Shown piece by piece: positions 42,939 to 51,718 of a stretch of DNA of 64,000 bases. A program made the position numbers and the translations under genes. The notes beneath the pieces were generated by a model. It saw only the letters and a list, made by a program, of their open reading frames with translations, was not told where the DNA came from and ran no database searches. Position 1 is the first letter of the stretch. Every line of letters begins with the position of its first letter. This stretch comes from a virus, in the IMG/VR virus record IMGVR_UViG_3300031951_000024, positions 90,297 to 154,296 of that record, one strand, 5' to 3'.

Positions 42939-44907
42939 AAATTACTTTTGGTATTGTTTGTCCTATTGGGGTTATTGATAGAAAATCAACAGCTACTTGA
43001 ACTTGTCCATTTTGTGATTGCTCTTTGTCAATACCATCAATTATTCCTTTTACTGCGGCAAGCATTAGGTTTGGACTCCCATCTGGCATAGGCCCAGTAG
43101 GTAACCCAAGTTTTTCAAACTCCTCAATCACATTAAGTGTTGCTCTACTAGCCGAAAACCCATCAACAAATTTTGAAGCCAAAAGAAGTGGTAACGGAAC
43201 CTGATCCCCAAAACTTTTTTTAGTTAAGTTTAAAAGATTTTTTAAATCATCAATTACACTTTTACATTTTCTAAAATCTGTAACAATTTTAGCAATTGCC
43301 AATAAAATTTGGGTCAAAGCTAAAATTACCGCAATTTTTTTATTTTGTTTTTCTTTCAGAATTTGACCTGAAATATCTTTTATTAAATTTTTAATATCTT
43401 TAACAATTATATCAAAAATTATTTTTATAAATATTGCACCAATTTTTGTCGCAACATTTATAAAGAATGTTCTAAATTTTTTATAAAAATCTTCATACGA
43501 ATTAATAGTATCCATAATGTTATTCCCAAGTGAATACAAAACAGCCGCAAATGGTAAAATAACTTTTGGTGATAAAACGGTCATAACAACTGCCTTTGGG
43601 AATTCCCTAATAAAGTCACCATCAATATTAATTTTTAATGGTAACCAATCTGGATTGTCTGTTAGAGCTTTAGTTAAATTTTCAGCATTATTAATACTAT
43701 TACTATTATTTGATCCCGGTATAAAATTTAAACCATCAATAGCGTCTATAATCGCTGATTGATTTATTGGTAATTTTACATTATCACATTCTATAAATTC
43801 TGCAACACCATTTAAAACATTTGATGTTTGCTCATTTATGAAATTGATATCAATCTCATCAAATTCAAAAAAAGAGTCGTCAACATTATCAAGTTCTGAT
43901 ACTTTTGCAGAACCAGAAACATCAATTTCTTCTGTACTATCAAAACAAAGACCTAGAACTCTTTGCATAATTAAAAATAACTTTTGTAACCCACCAATTT
44001 CATTCTCTCCGTCTCCTTTTGCGATTGAAATTGCTCCAGTTAAAATATTCATTAAATTTGCAAAAACATTTTTTAAATCTATGGGATCAATAGTTTTGTA
44101 ATAATCCTTTAAGAAATCTTTTACTTTATTACCGGTCGTTCTATTTGCAAGATTTACCCTGAAAAAACTTCCAGGGTTTCCGTTACCATCTAACTCAACA
44201 TAGGCAATGTCAAATAAATCTTGTGTTGATATACCTTTATATTGTTGTGAATATTGAATTGTGAATGGTTGGTTCAGATTTTGAGTTCTATTATACAACT
44301 CTTTATTCATTGGAAATGGTTTTGACGGGTACTGCAAATTCCTTGATTCGTAAACAACCTTTCCAATCTTAGTCGTTGGGTCAACCTCCAATTGTGTTAG
44401 GTAATCAATAGATGTTAATTTAATATAAATGTCTTGGTTTGCACTATATGTTTGATCTTGTGAACAACCAGCCGCAGTTAAAACCTCATCTTCTAATAAC
44501 TCTAAAATTTTTGGTTTTAAATCTGTTAATGCGGTAATAAATCTGTTAATAACATATTTTTGTACGGACCCACCCGTTTCATATTTTCTTAATTTTTCTG
44601 GGTCAAATATTTTTGATTCATTTAAATTTTTACTAAAAGCGTCTTCGGCTGACAAAAATTTGATATTAAGAATTTGGTCTAATTGAGTTAAATTATTCTT
44701 TAAAGCCTTTTGTGTATTAGCTTTCTTTTTATCATATTTTTTTTTATAACTATTGTATGTTCTAGTTACCTTTTTTTTATTTTTCTCAAAAGTATTACCA
44801 TTCTTTTTTTTAAGTCGCTCAATATCCTTTATTAATTTTCTATAAGTTTTGTTTTTTTGTATTGAGTCCCCAATTGATTCATACCCCTGATCTATATCAA
44901 TTACCAT
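42922..44907 (-). CDS. large tail/baseplate structural protein with hydrophobic segments
   Basis: This 661-residue protein has a Lys-rich coiled-coil N-terminus (KLIKDIERLKKKNGNTFEKN), a globular middle with ATGAG-type sequence absent, and a C-terminal third with long hydrophobic helices (about residues 430-560: AVVMTVLSPKVILPFAAVLY; IGAIFIKIIFDIIVKDIKNL; IAVILALTQILLAIAKIV). These could cross membranes or pack inside a tail tube, as in tape-measure or hub proteins. No family is recognised. It lies just before the gp5-like hub gene in the operon, so a hub or tape-measure-linked role fits but is unproven. Confidence 0.6.
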   Translation of the reverse strand: MVIDIDQGYESIGDSIQKNKTYRKLIKDIERLKKKNGNTFEKNKKKVTRTYNSYKKKYDKKKANTQKALKNNLTQLDQILNIKFLSAEDAFSKNLNESKIFDPEKLRKYETGGSVQKYVINRFITALTDLKPKILELLEDEVLTAAGCSQDQTYSANQDIYIKLTSIDYLTQLEVDPTTKIGKVVYESRNLQYPSKPFPMNKELYNRTQNLNQPFTIQYSQQYKGISTQDLFDIAYVELDGNGNPGSFFRVNLANRTTGNKVKDFLKDYYKTIDPIDLKNVFANLMNILTGAISIAKGDGENEIGGLQKLFLIMQRVLGLCFDSTEEIDVSGSAKVSELDNVDDSFFEFDEIDINFINEQTSNVLNGVAEFIECDNVKLPINQSAIIDAIDGLNFIPGSNNSNSINNAENLTKALTDNPDWLPLKINIDGDFIREFPKAVVMTVLSPKVILPFAAVLYSLGNNIMDTINSYEDFYKKFRTFFINVATKIGAIFIKIIFDIIVKDIKNLIKDISGQILKEKQNKKIAVILALTQILLAIAKIVTDFRKCKSVIDDLKNLLNLTKKSFGDQVPLPLLLASKFVDGFSASRATLNVIEEFEKLGLPTGPMPDGSPNLMLAAVKGIIDGIDKEQSQNGQVQVAVDFLSITPIGQTIPKVIYGKSL

Positions 44908-45275
44908 TATTTTTTCATTTTATAGGTGTTATCAGTGGACGTATCTTTGTCAATTAAATTTTTGAATATATCGCCATCCAAATCTAAATCAGATAAGGTT
45001 ATTTCTTCTTGTCTATCACTTGATTTTTGCCAAATTTGAGCCTGGAGTTTAGAAAGAGATAATTTCTTTTCAACGCAGTCGTTTATTATCTTTTGTTGTT
45101 TCTCAATTATAGGACCAATAAGTGTCATATCCTCCGGTTCCTTCATCATAGTTAACATTTTATTTTGAATTCTGACCGCAGTACTTCTCTGCTCAACAAG
45201 TTCATTATATATCTCTTGCATAAGAGATAACATAGATTCTTTTGTTAAATTAATTTCTTTCTTTTTAGGACGCAT
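44907..45275 (-). CDS. coiled-coil hypothetical protein
   Basis: This 122-residue helical protein (EINLTKESMLSLMQEIYNEL; IEKQQKIINDCVEKKLSLSK; LQAQIWQKSSDRQEEITLSD) is probably one long coiled coil with an acidic tail. The stop overlaps the next gene's start by one base, and a promoter box lies 3 bases before its ATG, so it heads the hub operon. It is probably a small tail-assembly protein; no family is recognised. Confidence 0.6.
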   Translation of the reverse strand: MRPKKKEINLTKESMLSLMQEIYNELVEQRSTAVRIQNKMLTMMKEPEDMTLIGPIIEKQQKIINDCVEKKLSLSKLQAQIWQKSSDRQEEITLSDLDLDGDIFKNLIDKDTSTDNTYKMKK

Positions 45276-45278
45276 AAT

Positions 45279-45286
45279 AATAAATA
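45279..45286 (-). promoter_or_regulatory. candidate late promoter box TATTTATT (minus strand)
   Basis: Read on the minus strand the box is TATTTATT, 3 bases before the ATG at 45275. It fills the 11-base gap after the sigma-factor gene and would start the baseplate operon. Confidence 0.5.
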
Positions 45287-46039
45287 TTAATCTTTTAAAA
45301 TATCTTGTAATATTTCTAAGTAAAGTTTTTTGAACTTCTTCATAGAATTTCTAATTTCTTTAGTTGATAGGTTTGTCATCTCTCTCAATTCAAAGAGAAT
45401 CACATTTTTATTAAATTTATTATTCCCAGATTCAGGAAAGGTTAAACCGTAATTTTCAAATAAATCGTGTATCGCTTGACCTAACTTTGTTTCTTCTGAA
45501 GTTATTTTTTCGTTATTTTCTAAAACATCTTTTAACTTTGATAAAAACTTTTTAATAATTTCATCCGTTGATATTTCTTCATTGTCAATATAATAAATCA
45601 TATCTGGTGTGTGTTCTAGATTTGAGGAAATATCTTCGTATGGTATTTTACGATTTGTTTCCTTTTGATCCTTCATTATTTGACCCATCAGATAATTTTT
45701 ACATATTGTTCCAAAATATGAATAGGCCTTTTTTTCTTTTGATGGTTTAAATTTATCAATTTTTGTCATCAAAAAAGAATGTGTGTCAATATGAATCTCA
45801 TCAAAATTCATATCTTTTCTGTATAATTTGTATCTTCTAATAATTGAAGATATCATTTTATCTAAAGGGTCTCTTAAAAACTGATTGTAAATTTTGTTTT
45901 TCTCATCAAAAGTTTCAGCAGTTAGATAATTTCTAACTGCCTCTTCCTCTCTTTCTGCGAAATACGCTGTTGTTTTTGGTTTTCTCCCTTTCTTTTTCTT
46001 TAATTCTTCTGTTAAATTTACATTTTCATCAACCAGCAT
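45287..46039 (-). CDS. late-transcription sigma factor, T4 gp55-like
   Basis: This 250-residue protein has a sigma-70 region-2-like core: DPLDKMISSIIRRYKLYRKD, FDEIHIDTHSFLMTKIDKF, then KAYSYFGTICKNYLMGQIMK. YSYF-TI-KNYL is the conserved region-2 pattern of gp55-type factors. The C-terminal end, REMTNLSTKEIRNSMKKFKK, has a helix-turn-helix-like look. It opens with a basic KKKKGRKPKTTAYFAERE stretch. gp55-type factors direct host RNA polymerase to short extended -10 boxes without a -35; the TATTTAT boxes in this window are the likely targets. It heads into the tail operon, next to glycosyltransferase genes. Confidence 0.8.
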   Translation of the reverse strand: MLVDENVNLTEELKKKKGRKPKTTAYFAEREEEAVRNYLTAETFDEKNKIYNQFLRDPLDKMISSIIRRYKLYRKDMNFDEIHIDTHSFLMTKIDKFKPSKEKKAYSYFGTICKNYLMGQIMKDQKETNRKIPYEDISSNLEHTPDMIYYIDNEEISTDEIIKKFLSKLKDVLENNEKITSEETKLGQAIHDLFENYGLTFPESGNNKFNKNVILFELREMTNLSTKEIRNSMKKFKKLYLEILQDILKD

Positions 46040-46845
46040 TAAACTTCTTGTGGTTCATACTTTATCTCTCTATCCTTAATAAATAGATATTCTTTCTTAG
46101 CCAAATCAATCCAAAATCTAACTTCGTCCTCAACCATTTTATCCTCACCATTTTTATAGTTCCAGAAAATAGATCCTTCTCTCAAATTCATATGTTTGTA
46201 ACCAATTTTAGGTATTGTTAAGAATTTAACATCATTACTTGTCATTCTTAAAAAGAATTCATAACCAAATGTTAATTTAAATGATTCCTTAACCATGCCA
46301 TATTTTGTATATGAACTTTTTCTCATTACAAGACCAGAGAACTGGAAGTTTTGGTAAGTAAGTAATGTGTCGTGATCTAATCTTCCCATTTCATTTGTGA
46401 AGTTTGCAGCAAACGTTGCTTCATTTGTAAAACCAACAAACACACCTTTATCATCAACATCAACAACAATTGGCATAAACGCATCAATTTCTGGGTAGTA
46501 AGTCATATAACTTTTTACATTTTTAAACCACACGTTTGAATACTCATCGTCAAACTCCAAAACAGACACCCATTCCGATGACGCTTCGTCAACACCAGCA
46601 TTTACTTGTCCAGCAAAACTTGGTTTCCCTTCGTATTCCCTTAAAACAACATTAAGGTCTCCAAAATCAAATGAATTAAGATGTTCTTTAAGTTTATCCT
46701 CACTAGTGTGAACAATGACAACTTCATCTACAAGTCCGTCTTGATTTTTAATAGATGTGATACATTTTCCAAAAAATTCATCAAAGTCAACAGCTCTTGC
46801 TGATTTGATAGGTAGTATTACCGAGATAGTGTTTTTATTTTCCAT
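46039..46845 (-). CDS. family 2-type glycosyltransferase
   Basis: The start chosen is the ATG at 46845 (MENKNTISVILPIKSARAVD), one base after the upstream stop; a longer frame is possible. About 268 residues. GT-A signs are the SVILPIKS start, CITSIKNQDGLVDEVVIVHT, the FAGQVNAGVDEASSEWVSVL helix, and an acidic EFDDEYS at the DxD metal site. The later FQFSGLVMRKSSYTKYGMVK and GYEFFLRMT match acceptor-side parts of family 2 enzymes. The acceptor is unknown. It forms a pair with the GT-B gene at 46847-47908. Confidence 0.75.
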   Translation of the reverse strand: MENKNTISVILPIKSARAVDFDEFFGKCITSIKNQDGLVDEVVIVHTSEDKLKEHLNSFDFGDLNVVLREYEGKPSFAGQVNAGVDEASSEWVSVLEFDDEYSNVWFKNVKSYMTYYPEIDAFMPIVVDVDDKGVFVGFTNEATFAANFTNEMGRLDHDTLLTYQNFQFSGLVMRKSSYTKYGMVKESFKLTFGYEFFLRMTSNDVKFLTIPKIGYKHMNLREGSIFWNYKNGEDKMVEDEVRFWIDLAKKEYLFIKDREIKYEPQEV

Positions 46846-46846
46846 A

Positions 46847-47908
46847 TTATTCAGTTGTTTCAAATTTAGTTAATTGCTCTTCAAATGATTTTCTTCTTGT
46901 ATCAATCATATCTGAGAATACATAAAGGACTTCATTTTTAAATTTTTCATAATCATTATACTGACTTACAGTATTTTCCATTTCAGTATAAAGTTCTGGG
47001 TTAATATTATCCTCAAGCCAATTCTGAATAAAATCAGCAACAACATCAACCAGAATAGTTTTATTTGCAATCCAGATACCATTATTTTCATTTAACCATT
47101 CTGGTTGTAGATGTGGTAATTGACCAATAACTGGGATACCCATTTTCATTGACTCAAGTGGGTACGTCCCAAACGCACTTGTTGGGTCAACCCATACAGA
47201 AAGAAAACTATCTTTTAGATTATTTGCAAATTCTTTTTCCGTCAAACCTCTCATATCCCTAAATGTAATCCATCTATATTGTGGGAACTTAACATAGAAT
47301 TGTTTGATGATGTTTGCAGTATCTCTTTGATCTCTTGAGTGAATGGAGATAATTGTTTTTGGTGGAAGCTCTGGTTTTTCAAACGTATCACTAATAACTG
47401 GTGAAATGATTTCAAACGAGACTCGTCTCATTACTTTTTCAATGTGTTCCTTTTGTGTTTTTGACGTTGTAATACATTTAAAGAAACTCATTTGTTCCCA
47501 GGTTTGTCCAGGTTGTAAAGTCTCAAACATATGGTCATAAGCTTGTGTGAGAACAATTTTACCACAAGGAAGGTTTTTAACCTGATCCATAATGTAACCA
47601 AAAATTTCAGGGACAATTAAAAGGTCGTCCGGTGAAATCTCAAGGTTTCCTTCATCAATAGATTTATGCGGTAATTCTGACATATATTTTTCACCAAGCC
47701 ACTCACCAACACCAATGTATTCTTTGTTTTCGTGAAGAATAATTGGGTTATAACCGTCTTCTTTTAAAACCATTGCCATTTGATAAACGTATCTTAAAGA
47801 TGCTTTAGCGTTACCCTTGGTATCCTGCACAATAAAATACAATCTAGATTGTTTGTCATTCATACTTTGAATGGACTTCTCAAGTTTTTTTATTTGTTCT
47901 GTGTTCAT
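46847..47908 (-). CDS. GT-B-type glycosyltransferase
   Basis: This 353-residue protein has two Rossmann-like halves. The first shows SRLYFIVQDTKGNAKASLRY and PEIFGYIMDQVKNLPCGKIV; the second has TIISIHSRDQRDTANIIKQF, FLSVWVDPTSAFGTYPLESM and KMGIPVIGQLPHLQPEWLNE. The E-S-M-KMG-PVIG pattern is that of GT4-like family enzymes, where the glutamate binds the nucleotide-sugar. The final helix is charged. Donor and acceptor are unknown. It follows a small gene at 47915 by 6 bases. Confidence 0.75.
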   Translation of the reverse strand: MNTEQIKKLEKSIQSMNDKQSRLYFIVQDTKGNAKASLRYVYQMAMVLKEDGYNPIILHENKEYIGVGEWLGEKYMSELPHKSIDEGNLEISPDDLLIVPEIFGYIMDQVKNLPCGKIVLTQAYDHMFETLQPGQTWEQMSFFKCITTSKTQKEHIEKVMRRVSFEIISPVISDTFEKPELPPKTIISIHSRDQRDTANIIKQFYVKFPQYRWITFRDMRGLTEKEFANNLKDSFLSVWVDPTSAFGTYPLESMKMGIPVIGQLPHLQPEWLNENNGIWIANKTILVDVVADFIQNWLEDNINPELYTEMENTVSQYNDYEKFKNEVLYVFSDMIDTRRKSFEEQLTKFETTE

Positions 47909-47914
47909 ACTAAT

Positions 47915-48169
47915 TTATATTTTATTTATTATTTTCTTAAACATAAGTGTGTTAAAAGCTATTTTAAATGGTATTGATAATTCATTACTATTCATACCAA
48001 GATTCTCATCAACTTCGTTAGCCTCAGTAAGTAGGGTGTCAACCATGCCTTTAATAATTTCATATTTCACAATATGAACTTGTGATTCACCAGACTGACC
48101 CTCAATGTTAACACAAGATTCTATTTGGTCTAAATCAATGTAGTACATTTCATTAAATAATTTAAACAT
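47915..48169 (-). CDS. small hypothetical protein
   Basis: This 84-residue protein (FKLFNEMYYIDLDQIESCVN; VKYEIIKGMVDTLLTEANEV) is acidic with a hydrophobic C-terminal helix (IPFKIAFNTLMFKKIINK). No family is recognised. It overlaps the HAD-like gene by 8 bases, so it is co-translated with it. Confidence 0.55.
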   Translation of the reverse strand: MFKLFNEMYYIDLDQIESCVNIEGQSGESQVHIVKYEIIKGMVDTLLTEANEVDENLGMNSNELSIPFKIAFNTLMFKKIINKI

Positions 48170-48824
48170 AACTTTTTAGATTTTTTAAAATTTGATTTAA
48201 TTCAGATAGTGAGTTAATTTCATATTCCGAACTAATTTGTTTATTGTATTCTGTATTATATTTTATAACCAGTTTGTCTTCTGGTTTGTTTAATAATAGG
48301 TAAGGGTCTGCCGTAAGTAAAATGTCCACACTATCCCACATTGCATTTTTTGTAACTTCACTATAAAACAATACCTGTTCAATAAGACATCCAAATTTTG
48401 ATAAGAAAAAAAGTGAGGCCGGTTTTGATTTACCAATTTCATTTGACACAATTAAAATATTAAACTCGTCCCGGTTATCGTAATAAAAATCATTAAGTAG
48501 ATTAAATGAATTCATTTCTTTTGATGGTGCGTGACCGAAAAGTTCCATTGTATATTCTTCGTACATAAATGAAAAAAGTTCTTCTGAATTTTTAAACTTA
48601 AAGTGACTCATAAGTTCAAGAGAGTCTACCTCACTTGTTATTTCATAAACAAAGTCATCTTCTTCAGTTGTCTCAACTTCGTTACTAGACTCACCAGAAA
48701 AAGAAAGTTCAAATGTTCTATTAACAACATCTGACTTTTCAATTAAATACTTTTCATAAAGTTGTGTAAATTTTAAAATGGTATCCCTTAAAACACCATT
48801 AATCTCAATTCCTATTCTCTTCAT
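48162..48824 (-). CDS. HAD-like protein lacking the catalytic aspartates
   Basis: The start chosen is the ATG at 48824 (MKRIGIEINGVLRDTILKFT); a TTG further upstream is less likely. About 220 residues. The layout is of a HAD-superfamily nucleotidase: an N-terminal strand followed by NGVLRDT, where the family has DxDGV-DT, then FNILIVSNEIGKSKPASLFF and SVDILLTADPYLLLNKPEDK at the later motifs. The nucleophile Asp is replaced by Glu-Ile-Asn, so phosphatase activity is doubtful. It may bind a ligand or protein instead. It overlaps the end of the PhoH gene by 20 bases. Confidence 0.55.
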   Translation of the reverse strand: MKRIGIEINGVLRDTILKFTQLYEKYLIEKSDVVNRTFELSFSGESSNEVETTEEDDFVYEITSEVDSLELMSHFKFKNSEELFSFMYEEYTMELFGHAPSKEMNSFNLLNDFYYDNRDEFNILIVSNEIGKSKPASLFFLSKFGCLIEQVLFYSEVTKNAMWDSVDILLTADPYLLLNKPEDKLVIKYNTEYNKQISSEYEINSLSELNQILKNLKSYV

Positions 48825-49542
48825 CGTATTTCTCAAGAATTTTACTAATTAATGGGTTTCTTACATTTTTCGCATTTTTAAAATCGTAAACCCCAATATT
48901 ACTTACATTTTGAAATCTTTGTAGAGCATCGTAAAGTCCAGATTGTCTTTTATCTTTATACCTATCTGTCTGCTCAAGATCACCAGAAATAAAGAATTTA
49001 CTATTAAAACCAATTCTTGTTAATAATAATTTCATTTGATTTGGTGTTGAGTTTTGAGCTTCCTCAAAAATTAAAATTGAATTATCTATATTCATACCCC
49101 TCATATAAGCAAGAGCAAACACCTCAATGATTTCGGTCTCCTTTAATTTTTCTCTAGCTTCCTTACCAATTATTTTATTAAGTAAGTAGTAAGATGGGAA
49201 AATATAAGGGTCTAATTTTTCCTCAAGATTTCCAGGGAGGGCTCCAAGTTTTTCTTCGGCCTCAACTGCCGGACGAACAATGATTATTTTTTCATATGAA
49301 TTCGTTGGGTCCATAAGTAAATCAACAGCGGCCTTCATTGCAATAAAAGATTTACCAACACCGGCAGGTCCTGAACAAATAGTTATTTCACTTTGTTTTA
49401 GGATATTATAATATTCTTCCTGGTTTGGGGATAGAAATTTATTTTTTTGTTTTCTCTTAACTACCGAGTTGATAAACTCTTTTTTAGAAAATGGTTTGAC
49501 CTCCTGTTCTTCAGTGGGTAATGGGGTTTTCTTTCTTGTCAT
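48805..49542 (-). CDS. phoH: PhoH-like ATPase
   Basis: This 245-residue P-loop NTPase has a clear Walker A, ICSGPAGVGKSFIAMKAA (about residues 54-71), and typical PhoH sequence: IIIVRPAVEAEEKLGALPGN, a FALAYMRGMNIDNSILIFEEAQN Walker B region (key part LIFEEAQN), STPNQMKLLLTRIG, and FFISGDLEQTDR. PhoH-like genes are frequent in phages; cellular homologues are linked to RNA metabolism. The N-terminal extension (EEQEVKPFSKKEFINSVVKR) is basic. The ATG follows a 39-base gap. Confidence 0.93.
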   Translation of the reverse strand: MTRKKTPLPTEEQEVKPFSKKEFINSVVKRKQKNKFLSPNQEEYYNILKQSEITICSGPAGVGKSFIAMKAAVDLLMDPTNSYEKIIIVRPAVEAEEKLGALPGNLEEKLDPYIFPSYYLLNKIIGKEAREKLKETEIIEVFALAYMRGMNIDNSILIFEEAQNSTPNQMKLLLTRIGFNSKFFISGDLEQTDRYKDKRQSGLYDALQRFQNVSNIGVYDFKNAKNVRNPLISKILEKYDEENRN

Positions 49543-49581
49543 ATTTATTTTCTTATAATAGTATAATTGTTTTGGAAATAC

Positions 49582-50574
49582 TCAATAGTTTGGTTTTGTG
49601 GTTCCATAATAATCTAACCAATATCCAATCATCTCATCTAACATAGTTTCAAAAGTGTATTCAGGAACCCAATTAAGGTCTTTTCTTAATTTTGTTGAGT
49701 CACCTTTTAAGTTATATAATTCTTCAGGTCTAAAATGTTTTTCATCTATAATAACATAATCTCTAAAATCCAACCCCAATTTAGAAAAGGTGTATTCACA
49801 GAGGTCTTTAACAGAATGTGAAATACCTGTGGAACAAACATAATCATTAGGTTTATCTGCTTGTAACATCATCCACATAGCCTTAACATAATCCTTGGCG
49901 TGACCCCAATCTCTGGTTGCGTCAAGATTACCTAAATGTAATTCATTTTGTAAACCAAGACTAATTCTGACAGCAGCCTTAACCACTTTATTTGTTACAA
50001 AGTTTGTTCCTCGTCTTGGTGATTCGTGATTAAATAAAATCCCATTCCATATTTTCATATCATAAGAATTTCTATAATTTCTACAAATATTATATGAAAA
50101 TACTTTAGCACAACCATATGGTGATACAGGATTCATTGGAGTTGTTTCTCTTTGATACCCGTCCTCATCAATCATATTACCAAACATTTCGGATGATGAT
50201 GCTTGATATATTTTTGAATGCGACGATACCATCCTTACTGCTTCAAGTAAGTTTAAAACACCAAGACCGGTTGCGTTTGCCGTATAGATTGGTTGATCAA
50301 ATGAAATCCTTACGTGTGATTGTGCCGCCAAATTATATATTTCATCTGGCTGGACTTTTTGTAAAACCCTAATTAATGACGCCATATCGGTAAGATCTGC
50401 GTACTCCAAATTAATTCTGTCAAAAATATGATTAATTCTTAATGATTGTGTTTCAGAAACTGAATTTCTTTTCACAATACCCCAAACCTCGTAATCTTTA
50501 TCTAATAAAAATTCGGCCAAGTATGAACCGTCTTGACCGTTAATCCCAGTTATTAATGCAATTTTTTTACCCAT
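49582..50574 (-). CDS. gmd: GDP-mannose 4,6-dehydratase
   Basis: This 330-residue short-chain dehydrogenase has the NADP-binding ITGINGQDGSYLAEFL (residues 8-23), DLTDMASLIRV, NLAAQSHVRISFDQP and the catalytic set S127/E129 (SSSEMFG), Tyr153 and Lys157 (YGCAK). GILFNHESPRRGTNFVTNKV is highly typical of Gmd. It converts GDP-D-mannose to GDP-4-keto-6-deoxy-D-mannose, the common precursor of GDP-fucose and GDP-colitose. It overlaps the next gene by 8 bases. The GDP-mannose must come from the host; no mannose-activating gene is in the window. Confidence 0.95.
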   Translation of the reverse strand: MGKKIALITGINGQDGSYLAEFLLDKDYEVWGIVKRNSVSETQSLRINHIFDRINLEYADLTDMASLIRVLQKVQPDEIYNLAAQSHVRISFDQPIYTANATGLGVLNLLEAVRMVSSHSKIYQASSSEMFGNMIDEDGYQRETTPMNPVSPYGCAKVFSYNICRNYRNSYDMKIWNGILFNHESPRRGTNFVTNKVVKAAVRISLGLQNELHLGNLDATRDWGHAKDYVKAMWMMLQADKPNDYVCSTGISHSVKDLCEYTFSKLGLDFRDYVIIDEKHFRPEELYNLKGDSTKLRKDLNWVPEYTFETMLDEMIGYWLDYYGTTKPNY

Positions 50575-51718
50575 TATTAATTATTTTACAAATCTTTTTT
50601 ATTTCTTCTAGTTTTAAATTCTGGTGGTTCGGTACATAAAATCCAAACTCGTTAATTTTTTCACAATTAGGTAAATCAAGAAAACCATAATTCTCATACC
50701 ACATTGGTTTTTTTGACATATTACCAGCGATTAATGGACGAACCTCAATTTCATTTTTAATAAGTTCTTCAATAATTTTTGTTTTATTTTTACTTACAAT
50801 TGGATAAGCAAAATTGGATATAAAATTATCTTCATCTATTTTAATGTTAATTTCATTATTTTTTATATTTGACATATACTCAGAAAAATTGTCATTTCTT
50901 TTTTTGGTGTAACCATCTAATTTTTGGATGGCTCGTAACCCAATAAAAGCCTGTAAATCTGTTGACCTAAGATTAAACCCGGGTAAATAAAAATTATATA
51001 AAGAATCAAAATTACTTACATTATATTTTTCTCTTAATTCATTTTGTTTCTCAACCGGTAAGTCCCTATCCCATCCGTGACTACGCATCATTAATAATGC
51101 GTGGTAAAAATCCTCATCATTTGTATTTATAAAACCACCCTCAATCGTACTTAAGTGATGCCCAAAATACATTGAAAAAAAAGAAGCAAACCCAAAAGAC
51201 CCTAGATAATTATCTTTATATTTTGACCCCATACTTTCGCACACGTCTTCCAAAAGTATAACATCATATTTTTTACATAAATAAATTATTTTATCCATAT
51301 CTGGGACCAAACCAAGTGGTGAAACTAATATAAAAACAGATGGAGTTTCTTTCTTAAAAATTTCTTCTAAATGATTTATATCACAAGATAAATCATATAA
51401 GTTACAATCACACATAATTGGTTCCATACCCAATAACATTGGAGAACTAACGTCGGTAGCCCAACTTAAACCTGGTATAACAACTTTTTGATTTTTAAGT
51501 TTATTTGTATGTTTTAATACCGCAAGTGTTAGTAAAATTGATGATGATCCAGAATTAACAAAAACAGAATATTTTGTCCCAATTTTTTTCGCCCAAAGGG
51601 TTTCTAACTGGATAGTTAAATCACCTTTTGTTAATCTCGGTATTTCATCCTGTGACAACCAATCAACTAGAGCTTCAATATCACCTTTATCTATTGTGTC
51701 ATTTACTAATTTTATCAT
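50567..51718 (-). CDS. colD: ColD-like GDP-4-keto-6-deoxymannose 3-dehydratase
   Basis: This 383-residue PLP enzyme of the DegT/DnrJ/EryC1 fold has FVNSGSSSILLTLAVLKH, VVIPGLSWATDVSSPMLLGM, LLEDVCESMGSKYKDNYLGS (Asp158 for PLP) and the active-site stretch FFSMYFGHHLSTIEGG. In aminotransferases this position holds the PLP lysine; here His187-His188 occupy it, which is the known signature of ColD, which removes the 3-hydroxyl of GDP-4-keto-6-deoxymannose. The RfbH/E1 iron-sulfur dehydrases have a similar His but are longer and Cys-bound; that is not seen. It lies between gmd and the reductase with 8- and 20-base overlaps, as expected for one pathway. Confidence 0.85.
   Translation of the reverse strand: MIKLVNDTIDKGDIEALVDWLSQDEIPRLTKGDLTIQLETLWAKKIGTKYSVFVNSGSSSILLTLAVLKHTNKLKNQKVVIPGLSWATDVSSPMLLGMEPIMCDCNLYDLSCDINHLEEIFKKETPSVFILVSPLGLVPDMDKIIYLCKKYDVILLEDVCESMGSKYKDNYLGSFGFASFFSMYFGHHLSTIEGGFINTNDEDFYHALLMMRSHGWDRDLPVEKQNELREKYNVSNFDSLYNFYLPGFNLRSTDLQAFIGLRAIQKLDGYTKKRNDNFSEYMSNIKNNEINIKIDEDNFISNFAYPIVSKNKTKIIEELIKNEIEVRPLIAGNMSKKPMWYENYGFLDLPNCEKINEFGFYVPNHQNLKLEEIKKICKIINNG

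Noticed and set aside
50567-51718. Perosamine-type aminotransferase (PerA/RfbE)
   Set aside because: The PLP lysine needed for transamination is replaced by His-His.
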